A DNA stretch of 43,469 bases from PFJX01 sp031426735 (GTDB lineage Bacteria; Pseudomonadota; Gammaproteobacteria; Burkholderiales; Thiobacillaceae). The stretch spans positions 1 through 43,469 of the forward strand of contig JASJPK010000039.1 of assembly GCA_031426735.1 (NCBI GenBank), read 5' to 3'. The stretch's first letter is position 1. Each line of letters begins with the position of its first letter. Positions 1 through 7,253 of the stretch are shown one piece after another. Position numbers and translations under genes: made by a program. A model generated the notes under the pieces. That model ran no database searches. It worked only from the letters and a program-made list of their open reading frames with translations, and was not told the DNA's origin.

Positions 1-18
1 GCAATCAGACGGTGGAAC

Positions 19-85
19 GGCGGGAAAGGATTCCCGCCCTACGCCCAAGGCGCTTCGCCCCGTAGGTCGGCATTCCCATGCCGAC
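19..85. repeat. BIME-like pair of REP palindromes
   Basis: Two hairpins face each other. The first has stem GGCGGGAA/TTCCCGCC with loop AGGA (19-38) followed by CTAC. The second is GTAG followed by stem GTCGGCAT/ATGCCGAC with loop TCCC (62-85). The same layout recurs at 21270-21364 and 40119-40184 with different but still paired stem bases. It lies in the 217-base non-coding stretch before the betaine-lipid operon, in which I see no gene or clear promoter. Confidence 0.75.
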
Positions 86-217
86 AATCCACCTCGCGGC
101 GGGGTTCGCCGCCTGTCCGGCGCGCATCAAGCTATTCGCACGCCCGGCGTGGATGGAAATATCCCCGTCATCCGCACGCATTAACCTTGCAATCGCCCAC
201 TCACAAATCCGTCATTC

Positions 218-1441
218 ATGAACGCTCCCGAACATCATCTGCATTCCCCTACCACGTTGACGCTGCGCGATCGGCTCGATCAGAACGTGTTCAACGCGCT
301 GTACGCCCGCTCGCTGGTCTACAACACCTGCTGGGAAGACCCGGCGGTGGATCGGCAGGCGCTGGAACTGGGGCCGGATGACAGCGTGATGGTCATTTCC
401 AGCGCCGGCTGCAATGCGCTCGATTACGCGCTGGACGCGCCCGCCCGGATTCACGCGGTGGATGCCAATCCGCGCCAGAACGCCTTGCTGGAGCTGAAGA
501 TCGCCGCCATCCGCCGGCTCGACTACGCGGATTTCTTCGCGATCTTCGGCGCCGGCTATCACCCGCGCTTCGCCGAGTTGTATCGCTCCAGCCTGCGCGG
601 CGAGTTGTCCGAATTCGCCCGCGCCTGGTGGGACAAGCATGGCGTCTGGTTCACCAGCCCGCTCGGCAGCTTCTATTACCATGGCCTCGCCGGCCTGGTG
701 GCACGCGGCTTCCGGGCGTATTTCCGGATGCGGCCGAAACTTGCCGGCGACGTGCAGGATCTGTTCGCGGCCAACGATCTGGTCAGCCAGCGCCGGATTT
801 ACGACGAACGCATCGCGCCGACGATGTGGACGCCGGCGATGAAGTGGGTGCTCGGCCGCCAGCTCACCATGAGCCTGCTCGGCGTGCCGCATCCGCAACG
901 GCGTCTGGTCCAGGCGCAACATCCGGATGGCGTCGCCGGCTTCGTTCGCGAGGCCATCGAGTACGTCTTCCGGCAACTGTCGGTAGTCGACAACTACTTC
1001 TGGCGGGTCTACGTGAACGGCCGCTACACGCCGGCGTGCTGCCCGGAATATCTGAAACCGGACAACTTCCATGCGCTGAAAGACGGCCTGGTCGACCGCA
1101 TCCGCACGCATACCTGCACGGTCACCGAATTCCTGCACGACACCAACAAGCCGATTTCCCGCTTCGTCCTGCTCGACCACATGGACTGGATGAGCAGCTA
1201 CCACCCGGCGGCGCTGGTCGAGGAATGGAACGCCATCCTCGGCCGTGCCCGCAGCGGCGCGCGCATTCTGCTGCGTAGCGCGCATGCCGATCCGGCCTTC
1301 CTGAACTGGGTCCGGGTCGGGCATCAACGCGAGCGGCTCGACCAGGCGCTGAATTTCGACCATGCGCTGGCGACGCGATTGCATGCCGACGACCGCGTGC
1401 ATACCTACGCCGGTTTCAAGATCGCCAATGTCCCCGGCTGA
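218..1441 (+). CDS. btaA: BtaA-like S-adenosylmethionine:diacylglycerol 3-amino-3-carboxypropyltransferase (DUF3419)
   Basis: The 407-residue protein matches the BtaA/DUF3419 family in length and motifs: WEDP at 39-42, SSAGCNALDY at 61-70 and VDANP at 81-85, the last two belonging to the AdoMet-binding fold. BtaA moves the aminocarboxypropyl group of AdoMet onto diacylglycerol, giving diacylglyceryl-homoserine, the first committed step of betaine-lipid (DGTS) synthesis at the inner membrane. The next gene overlaps it by 14 bases and encodes the methyltransferase expected for the second step, which strongly supports the call. No good Shine-Dalgarno precedes the ATG; it is the first ATG of the conserved frame. 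In other bacteria these lipids replace phospholipids when phosphate is scarce; no Pho box was recognised here. Confidence 0.85.
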   Translation: MNAPEHHLHSPTTLTLRDRLDQNVFNALYARSLVYNTCWEDPAVDRQALELGPDDSVMVISSAGCNALDYALDAPARIHAVDANPRQNALLELKIAAIRRLDYADFFAIFGAGYHPRFAELYRSSLRGELSEFARAWWDKHGVWFTSPLGSFYYHGLAGLVARGFRAYFRMRPKLAGDVQDLFAANDLVSQRRIYDERIAPTMWTPAMKWVLGRQLTMSLLGVPHPQRRLVQAQHPDGVAGFVREAIEYVFRQLSVVDNYFWRVYVNGRYTPACCPEYLKPDNFHALKDGLVDRIRTHTCTVTEFLHDTNKPISRFVLLDHMDWMSSYHPAALVEEWNAILGRARSGARILLRSAHADPAFLNWVRVGHQRERLDQALNFDHALATRLHADDRVHTYAGFKIANVPG

Positions 1442-2168
1442 GCTCGCCGCCGACGCCCGCATCCTCTGGCGCCTGCTGCGCGGCCAACCGCGTGGCGGCA
1501 GCCATGCGCAACGCCTGGAAGGCTTCTACGCACCGCAGGCGGCGCGTTACGACGCCTTCCGCGCGCGTCTGTTGCACGGCCGCGGCGACCTGATCGCGGC
1601 GCTGGACATTTCGCCCGGCGCGCGCGTGGTCGAGCTGGGTTGCGGCACCGGCGGCAATCTCGCCACGCTGGCCCAAGTCAGGCCGCTGGACACGCTGGCC
1701 AGCGTGCAGCTGGTCGATCTCTGCCCGGCGCTGCTGGCGGTGGCGCGGCAACGCACGCGCGGGCTGGCCAACGTCGCCGTGATCGAAGCCGACGCCACCA
1801 CCTGGCAACCGGCGCAGCCGGTGGATCGCGTCTTCCTCTCCTACGCGCTGACCATGATGCCGGACTGGCACGCCGTGCTGAGCAATGCCTGGTCCATGCT
1901 GGCGCCGGGCGGCCGCCTCGGCGTGGTCGATTTCCATCTACCCGTTGACGCCAATCGCCTCGCCAACCGCCTCTGGCAAACCTGGTTCGCGCATGACGGC
2001 GTGCATCTCTCGCAGCAGCACCTGGCCGAACTGCGCACGCTGTGCCGTGACCCGCATGTGCGCCAACACCGCGCTGCCGTGCCCTACCTGCCCGGCCTGC
2101 ACGCCCCCTACTACCTGTTTGTCGGCGTCAAGCCGCTCATTGCATGTACGACAGCCGCGACCGCCTGA
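1428..2168 (+). CDS. btaB: BtaB-like diacylglyceryl-homoserine N-methyltransferase
   Basis: A class I AdoMet-dependent methyltransferase of 246 residues. Motif I is ELGCGTGG at 69-76, with the acidic residue of motif II in VDLCP about 25 residues later. In BtaA/BtaB bacteria this enzyme adds three methyl groups to diacylglyceryl-homoserine to make DGTS. I chose the ATG at 1428, which overlaps the end of btaA by 14 bases, because the longer in-frame extension upstream lies wholly inside btaA and looks unlike the family. Assignment to BtaB rests on its position directly after BtaA, since the fold alone fits many small-molecule methyltransferases. The following HAD gene overlaps its end by 25 bases, so the three genes are probably translationally coupled. 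Confidence 0.8.
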   Translation: MSPAELAADARILWRLLRGQPRGGSHAQRLEGFYAPQAARYDAFRARLLHGRGDLIAALDISPGARVVELGCGTGGNLATLAQVRPLDTLASVQLVDLCPALLAVARQRTRGLANVAVIEADATTWQPAQPVDRVFLSYALTMMPDWHAVLSNAWSMLAPGGRLGVVDFHLPVDANRLANRLWQTWFAHDGVHLSQQHLAELRTLCRDPHVRQHRAAVPYLPGLHAPYYLFVGVKPLIACTTAATA

Positions 2169-2827
2169 TCGTGTTCGATGCAGACGGCACCGCAATCGAT
2201 GCCTTTGCCGCGATCGGCACGGCGTTCGCGCGGCACGGCATGGATCTGGGCGACCTCGAACGCTTCCAGAAGCGGCGCAACCTGTTCAAGTACCTGGGCG
2301 GGCTGAAGGAGTTTCCGCGCAATCTGACCAAGCACTTCGGCAAGCAGGGTCGCAAGGGGCTGATCGCCACGCTGACCGAGGTTTACCGGGAAGAAGCGCG
2401 CCTGTACCCGGGCGTGGCCGAACTGATCCGGGATCTGTTCGCGGTATCCGACATTCGCATCGGCATGGTCACCCGCAATGTCACGCAGGAACCGAAAATC
2501 ACCCTGGCGCGCCTGTTCGCGCGGCACGACCTGGACATCGACCGCCTGGACTTTCTCCACCACATTCCGTTGCGCGACGACAAAACACCGTACTTCAAAG
2601 CCGTGCGATCACGCCTCGGCATCAACCCGGCACGCGCCTACGCCTGCGGTGACGAGCACAAGGACTACGCCGCCGCGCAGGGCTCCGGCATGCACCCGTT
2701 CATCGTCTCCTACGGCTTCGAAAACCTCGCCCGCCTGACCCGCAAGTTCGCCATCCCGGAGGAAGTCATCTCACAAACGCCGCACGCATTCAGCACGCGG
2801 GTAAGGCATGCGCTGGATATGAGCTAG
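2144..2827 (+). CDS. HAD-superfamily hydrolase in the betaine-lipid operon
   Basis: A 227-residue haloacid-dehalogenase-type phosphatase with all four motifs: D12-A-D14-G-T for the nucleophile and acid, T110 in MVTRN, K147 in RDDKTPY, and G169-D170 with D174 for Mg binding. A helical cap between motifs I and II suggests a type C1, phosphoglycolate-phosphatase-like fold and a small soluble substrate. The gene overlaps btaB by 25 bases and is last in the operon, so a role near lipid turnover is reasonable, but its substrate cannot be read from sequence. It might recycle a phosphorylated head group or supply a lipid precursor; that is inference only. Confidence 0.8.
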   Translation: MYDSRDRLIVFDADGTAIDAFAAIGTAFARHGMDLGDLERFQKRRNLFKYLGGLKEFPRNLTKHFGKQGRKGLIATLTEVYREEARLYPGVAELIRDLFAVSDIRIGMVTRNVTQEPKITLARLFARHDLDIDRLDFLHHIPLRDDKTPYFKAVRSRLGINPARAYACGDEHKDYAAAQGSGMHPFIVSYGFENLARLTRKFAIPEEVISQTPHAFSTRVRHALDMS

Positions 2828-2841
2828 ACAGAAGCGGCCCC

Positions 2842-2863
2842 GCGTCGGCAAATTTGCTGACGC
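2842..2863. terminator. Hairpin after the betaine-lipid operon
   Basis: GCGTCGGCAAA and TTTGCTGACGC form a near-perfect 11-bp stem with one G-U pair, 14 bases after the HAD stop codon. No T-run follows, so intrinsic termination is uncertain. The GTCGGCAA half also matches the REP stems elsewhere in the window, so it may be a decayed REP. Confidence 0.4.
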
Positions 2864-2869
2864 TGTGGC

Positions 2870-2969
2870 TTCCCCCGTTGGAAAAGGGGGATTGAGGGGA
2901 ATTTGATGACGGTGGCCTACGCGGTTGTCTCAGAACCCCCCCCTAACCCCCCTTTTTCAAAGGGGGGAA
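2870..2969. repeat. Inverted pair of C/G-run repeats between convergent genes
   Basis: The left copy (about 2870-2904) runs TTCCCCCGTTGGAAAAGGGG and then ATTGAGGGG. The right copy (about 2933-2969) is the same element inverted, with CCCCCC and GGGGGG flanking TTTTTCAAA. Each copy can fold on itself and the two can pair with each other. They fill the gap between the convergent HAD and EAL-GGDEF genes, where a bidirectional terminator would be expected. This element resembles one I recall as common in proteobacterial intergenic regions. Confidence 0.7.
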
Positions 2970-2984
2970 CGCTACCGGCGCCCG

Positions 2985-4772
2985 CTAAACGCCGCGCCGC
3001 GCGAACGGTTGTTTGCGCTGATCCACGAACAAACAACTGCCATCTACCCGTTTCGCCATGCGCTTGGCTTCAGCCGTCGCGCTGGCGACTTCCTGATATT
3101 GGCGGTATTGGGCGGGATCGATTTCGACGGCGCCGATGGACAGGGAAACGAGCGGATGAAACTCCATGTTGCCGCGCCTATCCTCGCTGCGATAGCCGCC
3201 GGCAGCGACATGCTCGGCATTGAACAGGCCTAAGCGCGCCTCATCGAAGCGCGCCAGAATGCACTCGCAACGCGCCCGCCAGTCCAGACTCTGGAATAGC
3301 ACGACAAAATCGTCGCCCCCGATATGGCCGACGAAATCCAGTTCGGGATTGCATTCCTCGGTCATCAGTCGGGACAACAGGCGAATGATGTCGTCACCGC
3401 GACGAAAACCGTAGACGTCGTTGAAGGGTTTGAACTGATTCAGGTCGAAATAGGCCGCGACGAAGGATTGCTTGCTGCCCAGCAAACGCTCCAGATGTTC
3501 CTGGATCGGCACATTGCCGGCGAGTCCGGTCAGCGGGTTGGCATAGCGTGCCGCGACGATCTGCATCTGGCTGACCTCGCGCATCAGGTCGAAACCGGAA
3601 CCCAGACCCATATAGCCGCCATCGCTGGTGATGATGAAACCCTGGGTGAACGCCTCCTTGCCCTTGCGTACCACCAGTTCGGACAAGTCCTGCATCTGCG
3701 TGGCCTTATCCACCACCAGCGGGTCCGCATCCATGATTTCGCGACATGGCTTCTTGCCATAAATCTCGCGGCCGAACATGCCGAGGAAGCGGTCGAGCAA
3801 AGCCGGACGATGGATGATGCCGACCGGTTTGTCTTCGTGCAGCACCGCCACGGCATGCAGCTCGGGGTGACTCAGCATCAGATCCAGCACCACCTGACTC
3901 GGTGTGTGCGCATCGACGCTGGGCGCGGAAACGACCAAACGCTCGGCACAGACCCGGATTCCCCCGGTACCCGAGGCGGTGGGAAATACACTGACCCGGC
4001 CCGAGGCCAGATGCTTCAGCACCTCCGGCGGCGGCATCCGTGCCGGCGTCGGCGAAGGCCGGCCGATCAGATAACCCTGCGCGTAACGGATACCCAGATC
4101 CCGGATGATGGCCTGTTCGGATTGCATTTCCACGCCCTCGGCGATGACCCGGGCATTGGCGTTTTCCGCCAATTGCTGGATCGAGCGGACGAACTGCAGC
4201 TTGTGCGGATCCTGATGGATGCCGGAGATGAAATGTTTGTCGATCTTGACGAAGGCCGGCTTCAACTCGGACCACAGGCGCAGGCTGGAAAAACCCTCGC
4301 CGAGATCATCCATCGCCACTTCCAGGCCGGCGGCGCGGAGCAATTCCACGGCATGTTTGAGTTCGCCGTAATCGAAATCGGGCGAACTCTCGGTGATCTC
4401 GAACACCAGTTGCTGCCGATTCAGACCGACATGAGCCAACCGCTCCAGAATGGCCGCCGGCGAAAAAGCCTCGGCGAGCAGACTACCCGGCGTCAGGTTG
4501 ACGAACAGGCGTCCCGACAATTTGAGCCGGGCGAAAGTAGCAAAGGCCATGTTGGAACACGCCAGATCGAGATCGAGCAGCCTGCCGTAATACGCGCCGA
4601 CCCTGAACAAAGCTTCCGGCGAATGCAGCGGGCTATCGGACGGCCCGCGAGTCAACGCCTCGTAACCCGCAATGCGGCCCTCGGCCATATCCAGAATGGG
4701 TTGCAGCAATGTGACAACCTTGTTCTGTTCAAGGATGCGATTCAACTGAGGGCGCAAATCGGAAAAATTCAT
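2985..4772 (-). CDS. EAL-CBS-GGDEF cyclic-di-GMP protein
   Basis: A 595-residue soluble signalling protein. The N-terminal EAL domain (about 15-250) keeps the phosphodiesterase residues: EAL at 38-40, N92 in NLTP, E125 in FEITES, D155-D156 in MDDLGEG, K176 in KID, E212 in AEGVE and Q232 in AQGY. A middle region (about 275-400) resembles a CBS pair. The C-terminal GGDEF domain (about 410-575) has the signature GGDDF near residue 485 instead of GGDEF, and the RxxD inhibitory site is missing its Arg (PELD). I infer an active phosphodiesterase with a cyclase domain that is weak, or used to bind GTP. There are no membrane segments. It lies 193 bases from the divergent prolyl isomerase gene and close to the exopolysaccharide genes it might regulate. 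Confidence 0.85.
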   Translation of the reverse strand: MNFSDLRPQLNRILEQNKVVTLLQPILDMAEGRIAGYEALTRGPSDSPLHSPEALFRVGAYYGRLLDLDLACSNMAFATFARLKLSGRLFVNLTPGSLLAEAFSPAAILERLAHVGLNRQQLVFEITESSPDFDYGELKHAVELLRAAGLEVAMDDLGEGFSSLRLWSELKPAFVKIDKHFISGIHQDPHKLQFVRSIQQLAENANARVIAEGVEMQSEQAIIRDLGIRYAQGYLIGRPSPTPARMPPPEVLKHLASGRVSVFPTASGTGGIRVCAERLVVSAPSVDAHTPSQVVLDLMLSHPELHAVAVLHEDKPVGIIHRPALLDRFLGMFGREIYGKKPCREIMDADPLVVDKATQMQDLSELVVRKGKEAFTQGFIITSDGGYMGLGSGFDLMREVSQMQIVAARYANPLTGLAGNVPIQEHLERLLGSKQSFVAAYFDLNQFKPFNDVYGFRRGDDIIRLLSRLMTEECNPELDFVGHIGGDDFVVLFQSLDWRARCECILARFDEARLGLFNAEHVAAGGYRSEDRRGNMEFHPLVSLSIGAVEIDPAQYRQYQEVASATAEAKRMAKRVDGSCLFVDQRKQPFARRGV

Positions 4773-4965
4773 GTATCCGGCAAGTGAGATGTTTTTCTGA
4801 CGATATGCCAGGCAAGTTACGTTTTCGTTACCGCGGACAGGCCGCCGGCATGTGGTCCGATTGGGAGTATCGATAGCACGATGCGGCCCGCAAACGGACT
4901 GCCCACCGTCACGGAAACTTCACGCAATCGCAATAACATGGGGCGGCATCACTCCAGGATCGACC

Positions 4966-5814
4966 ATGCACAGCCCCTATCTCTATCTCGTATTACTGGC
5001 ACTGGGCACGCAGGCCGCCGCTGCCGCCGACCCCGACATCGTCGCCCGCATGGGCGCCGTCTCGCTCAGCGAGGCCGAAGTGCGTGCCATCGCCCAGGCC
5101 AATCCGGCCGATGCGCGTTCCGCCCCGGCGCTGGAAAAACGCCTGCGCACCGAAATCATTCGGCGCGCTATCGCCGCCGAAGCGCGCCGCCAGTCCATCG
5201 ACAAGAAGCCCGAGATCGCCGTACGCATGCAGCAAGCAGCGGATCAGGCGCTGGTCGCCAGCTACATGAACGGCATCGCGCAACCGCCCGTAGACTACCC
5301 ATCGAACGAACTGCTGAAACAAGCCTACGACGCCAACAAAGACGCGTTGATGACGCCGCGGCAATATCGGATCAGCCAGATCTATGTCGCCGGCACAGAC
5401 GAGAAAGCGCGCAAACAAGCGGAAGAACTCGCCCGCGAAGCTCGCCGCAAAGGCGCCGACTTCGCCGCCCTGGCACGCAAATCCTCTCAACATGCCGCCA
5501 GCGCCGGCAAGGGTGGCGACATGGGCTGGTTGGCCGAGGCAGACCTGGCGCCGGCATTCCGGCAAGCGCTGCAGGGATTGAGCAAAGGCGACATCGCCGC
5601 CGCAGCCGCCGGCGCGGAAGGATGGCACATCCTCAAACTGGTTGAACGCAAGGAACCGGAATTGCAACCGTTCGACACAGTCCGCGACAGCCTGGCGCGC
5701 AACCTGCGCCTGCGCAAAGCCGCCGAAATCGAACAGGCCTACCTGGACGCCATGCTGGCGCGCACGCCGGTATCGGTGAACGGCATCGCACTGGAAGGAC
5801 TGGTCAAACGCTGA
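4966..5814 (+). CDS. Periplasmic parvulin-type peptidyl-prolyl isomerase
   Basis: A 282-residue secreted foldase. Residues 1-20 form a signal peptide ending in Ala-rich sequence. A helical chaperone-like part follows, and the rotamase domain spans about 130-228, with GGDMGWL at 183-189 and GWHIL at 219-223 as in SurA, PpiC and PrsA. I chose the ATG at 4966, preceded by AGGAT at 4956, because it starts right at the signal peptide; the longer in-frame reading has a 38-residue leader without a signal. Isomerases of the EpsD type often accompany exosortase exopolysaccharide loci, and this one sits near such a locus, but it could equally be a general SurA-like chaperone for outer-membrane proteins. 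Confidence 0.8.
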   Translation: MHSPYLYLVLLALGTQAAAAADPDIVARMGAVSLSEAEVRAIAQANPADARSAPALEKRLRTEIIRRAIAAEARRQSIDKKPEIAVRMQQAADQALVASYMNGIAQPPVDYPSNELLKQAYDANKDALMTPRQYRISQIYVAGTDEKARKQAEELAREARRKGADFAALARKSSQHAASAGKGGDMGWLAEADLAPAFRQALQGLSKGDIAAAAAGAEGWHILKLVERKEPELQPFDTVRDSLARNLRLRKAAEIEQAYLDAMLARTPVSVNGIALEGLVKR

Positions 5815-6104
5815 GCGAAGGCGTCGCTACGCCGATCTGGACAACTGCTTATCTGGCTTGATCGGAGGGCTTGAGCCAGTTCGTTCGATGCGGGGATTAA
5901 TTTGAACAGGGCGCCCTGAATTGCGTTCGCGCCCGCTCAAATCTCGGCTGATCGGAGCCTCATAAGCACAACTCGATATAACTTTAGTCGTGAGCCTATC
6001 GGCTCATATTTCGCCAAATTGGCGGCCTACGTAACGTCATCTACCTCACCTAATCTTTAGAAAAGGCCAGACGGCCTGCATACAAATCAATAGGTGAGGT
6101 GGTC
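5815..6104 (+). other. Non-coding stretch with a string of hairpins
   Basis: No gene is apparent in these 290 bases. Local hairpins are TGAGCC-TATC-GGCTCA (5991-6006), CGCC-AAATT-GGCG (6012-6024) and AGGCC-AGAC-GGCCT (6064-6077). The last is nested in the 13-bp helix described in the next entry. Base composition is more AT-rich around 5965-6090 than in the flanking genes. TATAAC at 5977 could be a -10 element but has no matching -35. Confidence 0.4.
6040..6103 (+). promoter_or_regulatory. Leader helix that would sequester a ribosome-binding site
   Basis: ACCTCACCTA at 6043-6052 is the exact reverse complement of TAGGTGAGGT at 6091-6100. The helix extends to 13 bp (6040-6052 with 6091-6103) allowing one G-U pair. 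The right arm contains the GAGGT Shine-Dalgarno just before the ATG at 6105, so folding would block initiation. The enclosed 38 bases hold a second hairpin, AGGCC/GGCCT. The layout fits a translational switch or attenuator; no known riboswitch class was recognised. Confidence 0.45.
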
Positions 6105-6212
6105 ATGATCCGGGGTATGAGTGTTTTGTGTTGGCTTTCGCCACAACATCAGCCCGCGCGATGGCCGGAAGAACTGCGCACCTTGCTCGAAACAGGAATT
6201 CAAAACGCATAA
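6105..6212 (+). CDS. Possible 35-residue small ORF
   Basis: An ATG at 6105, five bases after GAGG, opens a 35-codon frame beginning MIRGMSVLCWL and ending LLETGIQNA, stopping 60 bases before the lipoprotein gene. The support is the well-placed ribosome-binding site and the helix that appears built to hide it. No homology is recognised and coding bias cannot be judged at this length. It may be a leader peptide for the downstream gene, or simply chance. Confidence 0.3.
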   Translation: MIRGMSVLCWLSPQHQPARWPEELRTLLETGIQNA

Positions 6213-6272
6213 AGACGCTGCCACCTCCAGAAACACCTCTTGTCTTCGCCACACCACTTTTTTGAAGCCCCC

Positions 6273-6980
6273 ATGAAAATCCTCCTCTCCATCCTGGCCA
6301 GCCTGATGCTGGCTGGTTGCGCCAGCACCCAGACTACAGAAATCACCCAGAAGGTCCCCCTCGGCAACACCGGGTTCGATACCGAAAAGGCCAAAGTTAT
6401 CCTGATTCCCATGGAAGGCGTCAGCGTTCAGGAAGTGGACTTGCTGGCAAGCTACATTGAGGCCCGGCATAAAGTGCGTGTCCGCACCTATACCACCCTG
6501 GGCAAAAACGCGCGGATGTACAACAGCGACAAACAGCAGTTCGTGGCCGAGGAGATCGCCGGTGCCGCCGGGCAAGCGCTGCGGGACAATGGCGACGCGA
6601 ACCTGGACAAGGCAGTCATCGTCCTGGCCAAGGACGACATCAACACAGGGGACTTCAGGTTGCGTTATGTCTTCTCCAGCCATTTCGACAAGGCCAGGCT
6701 ATCCGTGATTTCGGCGGCGAGAATCAACCCCGTGAACTACGGCCTGCCGCCCGACGTGGAACTCACCCGTCACCGGCTGGTAAAACTGATCAACAAATCG
6801 CTCGGGCTGAACCTGTACGGCTACCCGATCAGCACGGACAGGCGCAGTGTGATGTACGGGCCAATCATGAGCCCGGACGATCTGGACGGCATAGGCGAGT
6901 GGTATGAATTGCCTACACCGCCGCCGGCAACCTCATCGCCGACAGCGACCCTGAAAGCCACGCCTTCAGTATCAGCATGA
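6273..6980 (+). CDS. Lipoprotein resembling a catalytically dead archaemetzincin
   Basis: Residues 1-16 form a lipoprotein signal with lipobox LAGC (Cys16). The body follows the archaemetzincin (peptidase M54) plan as I know it: an N-terminal strand VILIPMEGV (42-50), a RMYNSDKQQF segment (81-90) where that family has a conserved Arg/Gln-rich loop, a VIVLAKDDI strand (115-123), VFSSHFDKARLSVIS (133-147), then the active-site helix region and SVMYGP (192-197) where the Met-turn lies. In place of HExxHxxGxxH it has KLINKSLGL (171-179), so both zinc-binding His and the catalytic Glu are absent. I infer a non-enzymatic lipoprotein from a metzincin ancestor. The start at 6273 is set by the lipoprotein signal. 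The protein ends in a Pro/Thr/Ser-rich tail. Confidence 0.65.
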   Translation: MKILLSILASLMLAGCASTQTTEITQKVPLGNTGFDTEKAKVILIPMEGVSVQEVDLLASYIEARHKVRVRTYTTLGKNARMYNSDKQQFVAEEIAGAAGQALRDNGDANLDKAVIVLAKDDINTGDFRLRYVFSSHFDKARLSVISAARINPVNYGLPPDVELTRHRLVKLINKSLGLNLYGYPISTDRRSVMYGPIMSPDDLDGIGEWYELPTPPPATSSPTATLKATPSVSA

Positions 6981-6984
6981 CGCG

Positions 6985-7170
6985 ATGAACCCCCGCACGG
7001 CCCCGTCTCTCGCGGCCGTCCTGCTACTCACTCTCGCCGCCTCGCCAGCAGGCTTGGCCGGCAAGACCACGCACACCACCCACGACAAGGCCGGAAACTG
7101 CTCATACGAGAGTCCTCACCTTGCCACCCCGCTTCCAAGCGTCTCGCGTCCGCCGGAAATGCCCCATTGA
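6985..7170 (+). CDS. Possible small secreted peptide of 61 residues
   Basis: It opens four bases after the lipoprotein stop codon, so coupled translation is possible. Residues 1-25 look like a signal peptide (MNPRTAPSLAAVLLLTLAAS then PAGLAG). The rest is short, His/Pro/Ser-rich and unrecognised. There is no obvious Shine-Dalgarno. It could be the remnant of a longer gene or a chance frame in GC-rich DNA. Confidence 0.3.
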   Translation: MNPRTAPSLAAVLLLTLAASPAGLAGKTTHTTHDKAGNCSYESPHLATPLPSVSRPPEMPH

Positions 7171-7253
7171 TCACGCCATCCCCAAAGTCACGCGCCTGAA
7201 ATAGTGCGTATTCACAATGCTCGGTTTTAGCTATCGCTTTCAGGGGTATCCCG

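Noticed and set aside
160..217. A PhoB box before btaA
   Set aside because: CCGTCAT occurs twice upstream (near 165-175 and near 208), but not as an 11-base-spaced direct repeat matching the Pho consensus.
212..1462. A 416-codon minus-strand frame opposite btaA
   Set aside because: The btaA frame has family motifs and coupling to btaB; the antisense frame has neither.
3324..4787. A 487-codon plus-strand frame opposite the EAL-GGDEF gene
   Set aside because: The opposite strand carries intact EAL and GGDEF motifs; the plus frame has none.
5954..5982. A sigma-70 promoter with TATAAC at 5977
   Set aside because: No acceptable -35 hexamer at 16-18 bases upstream.
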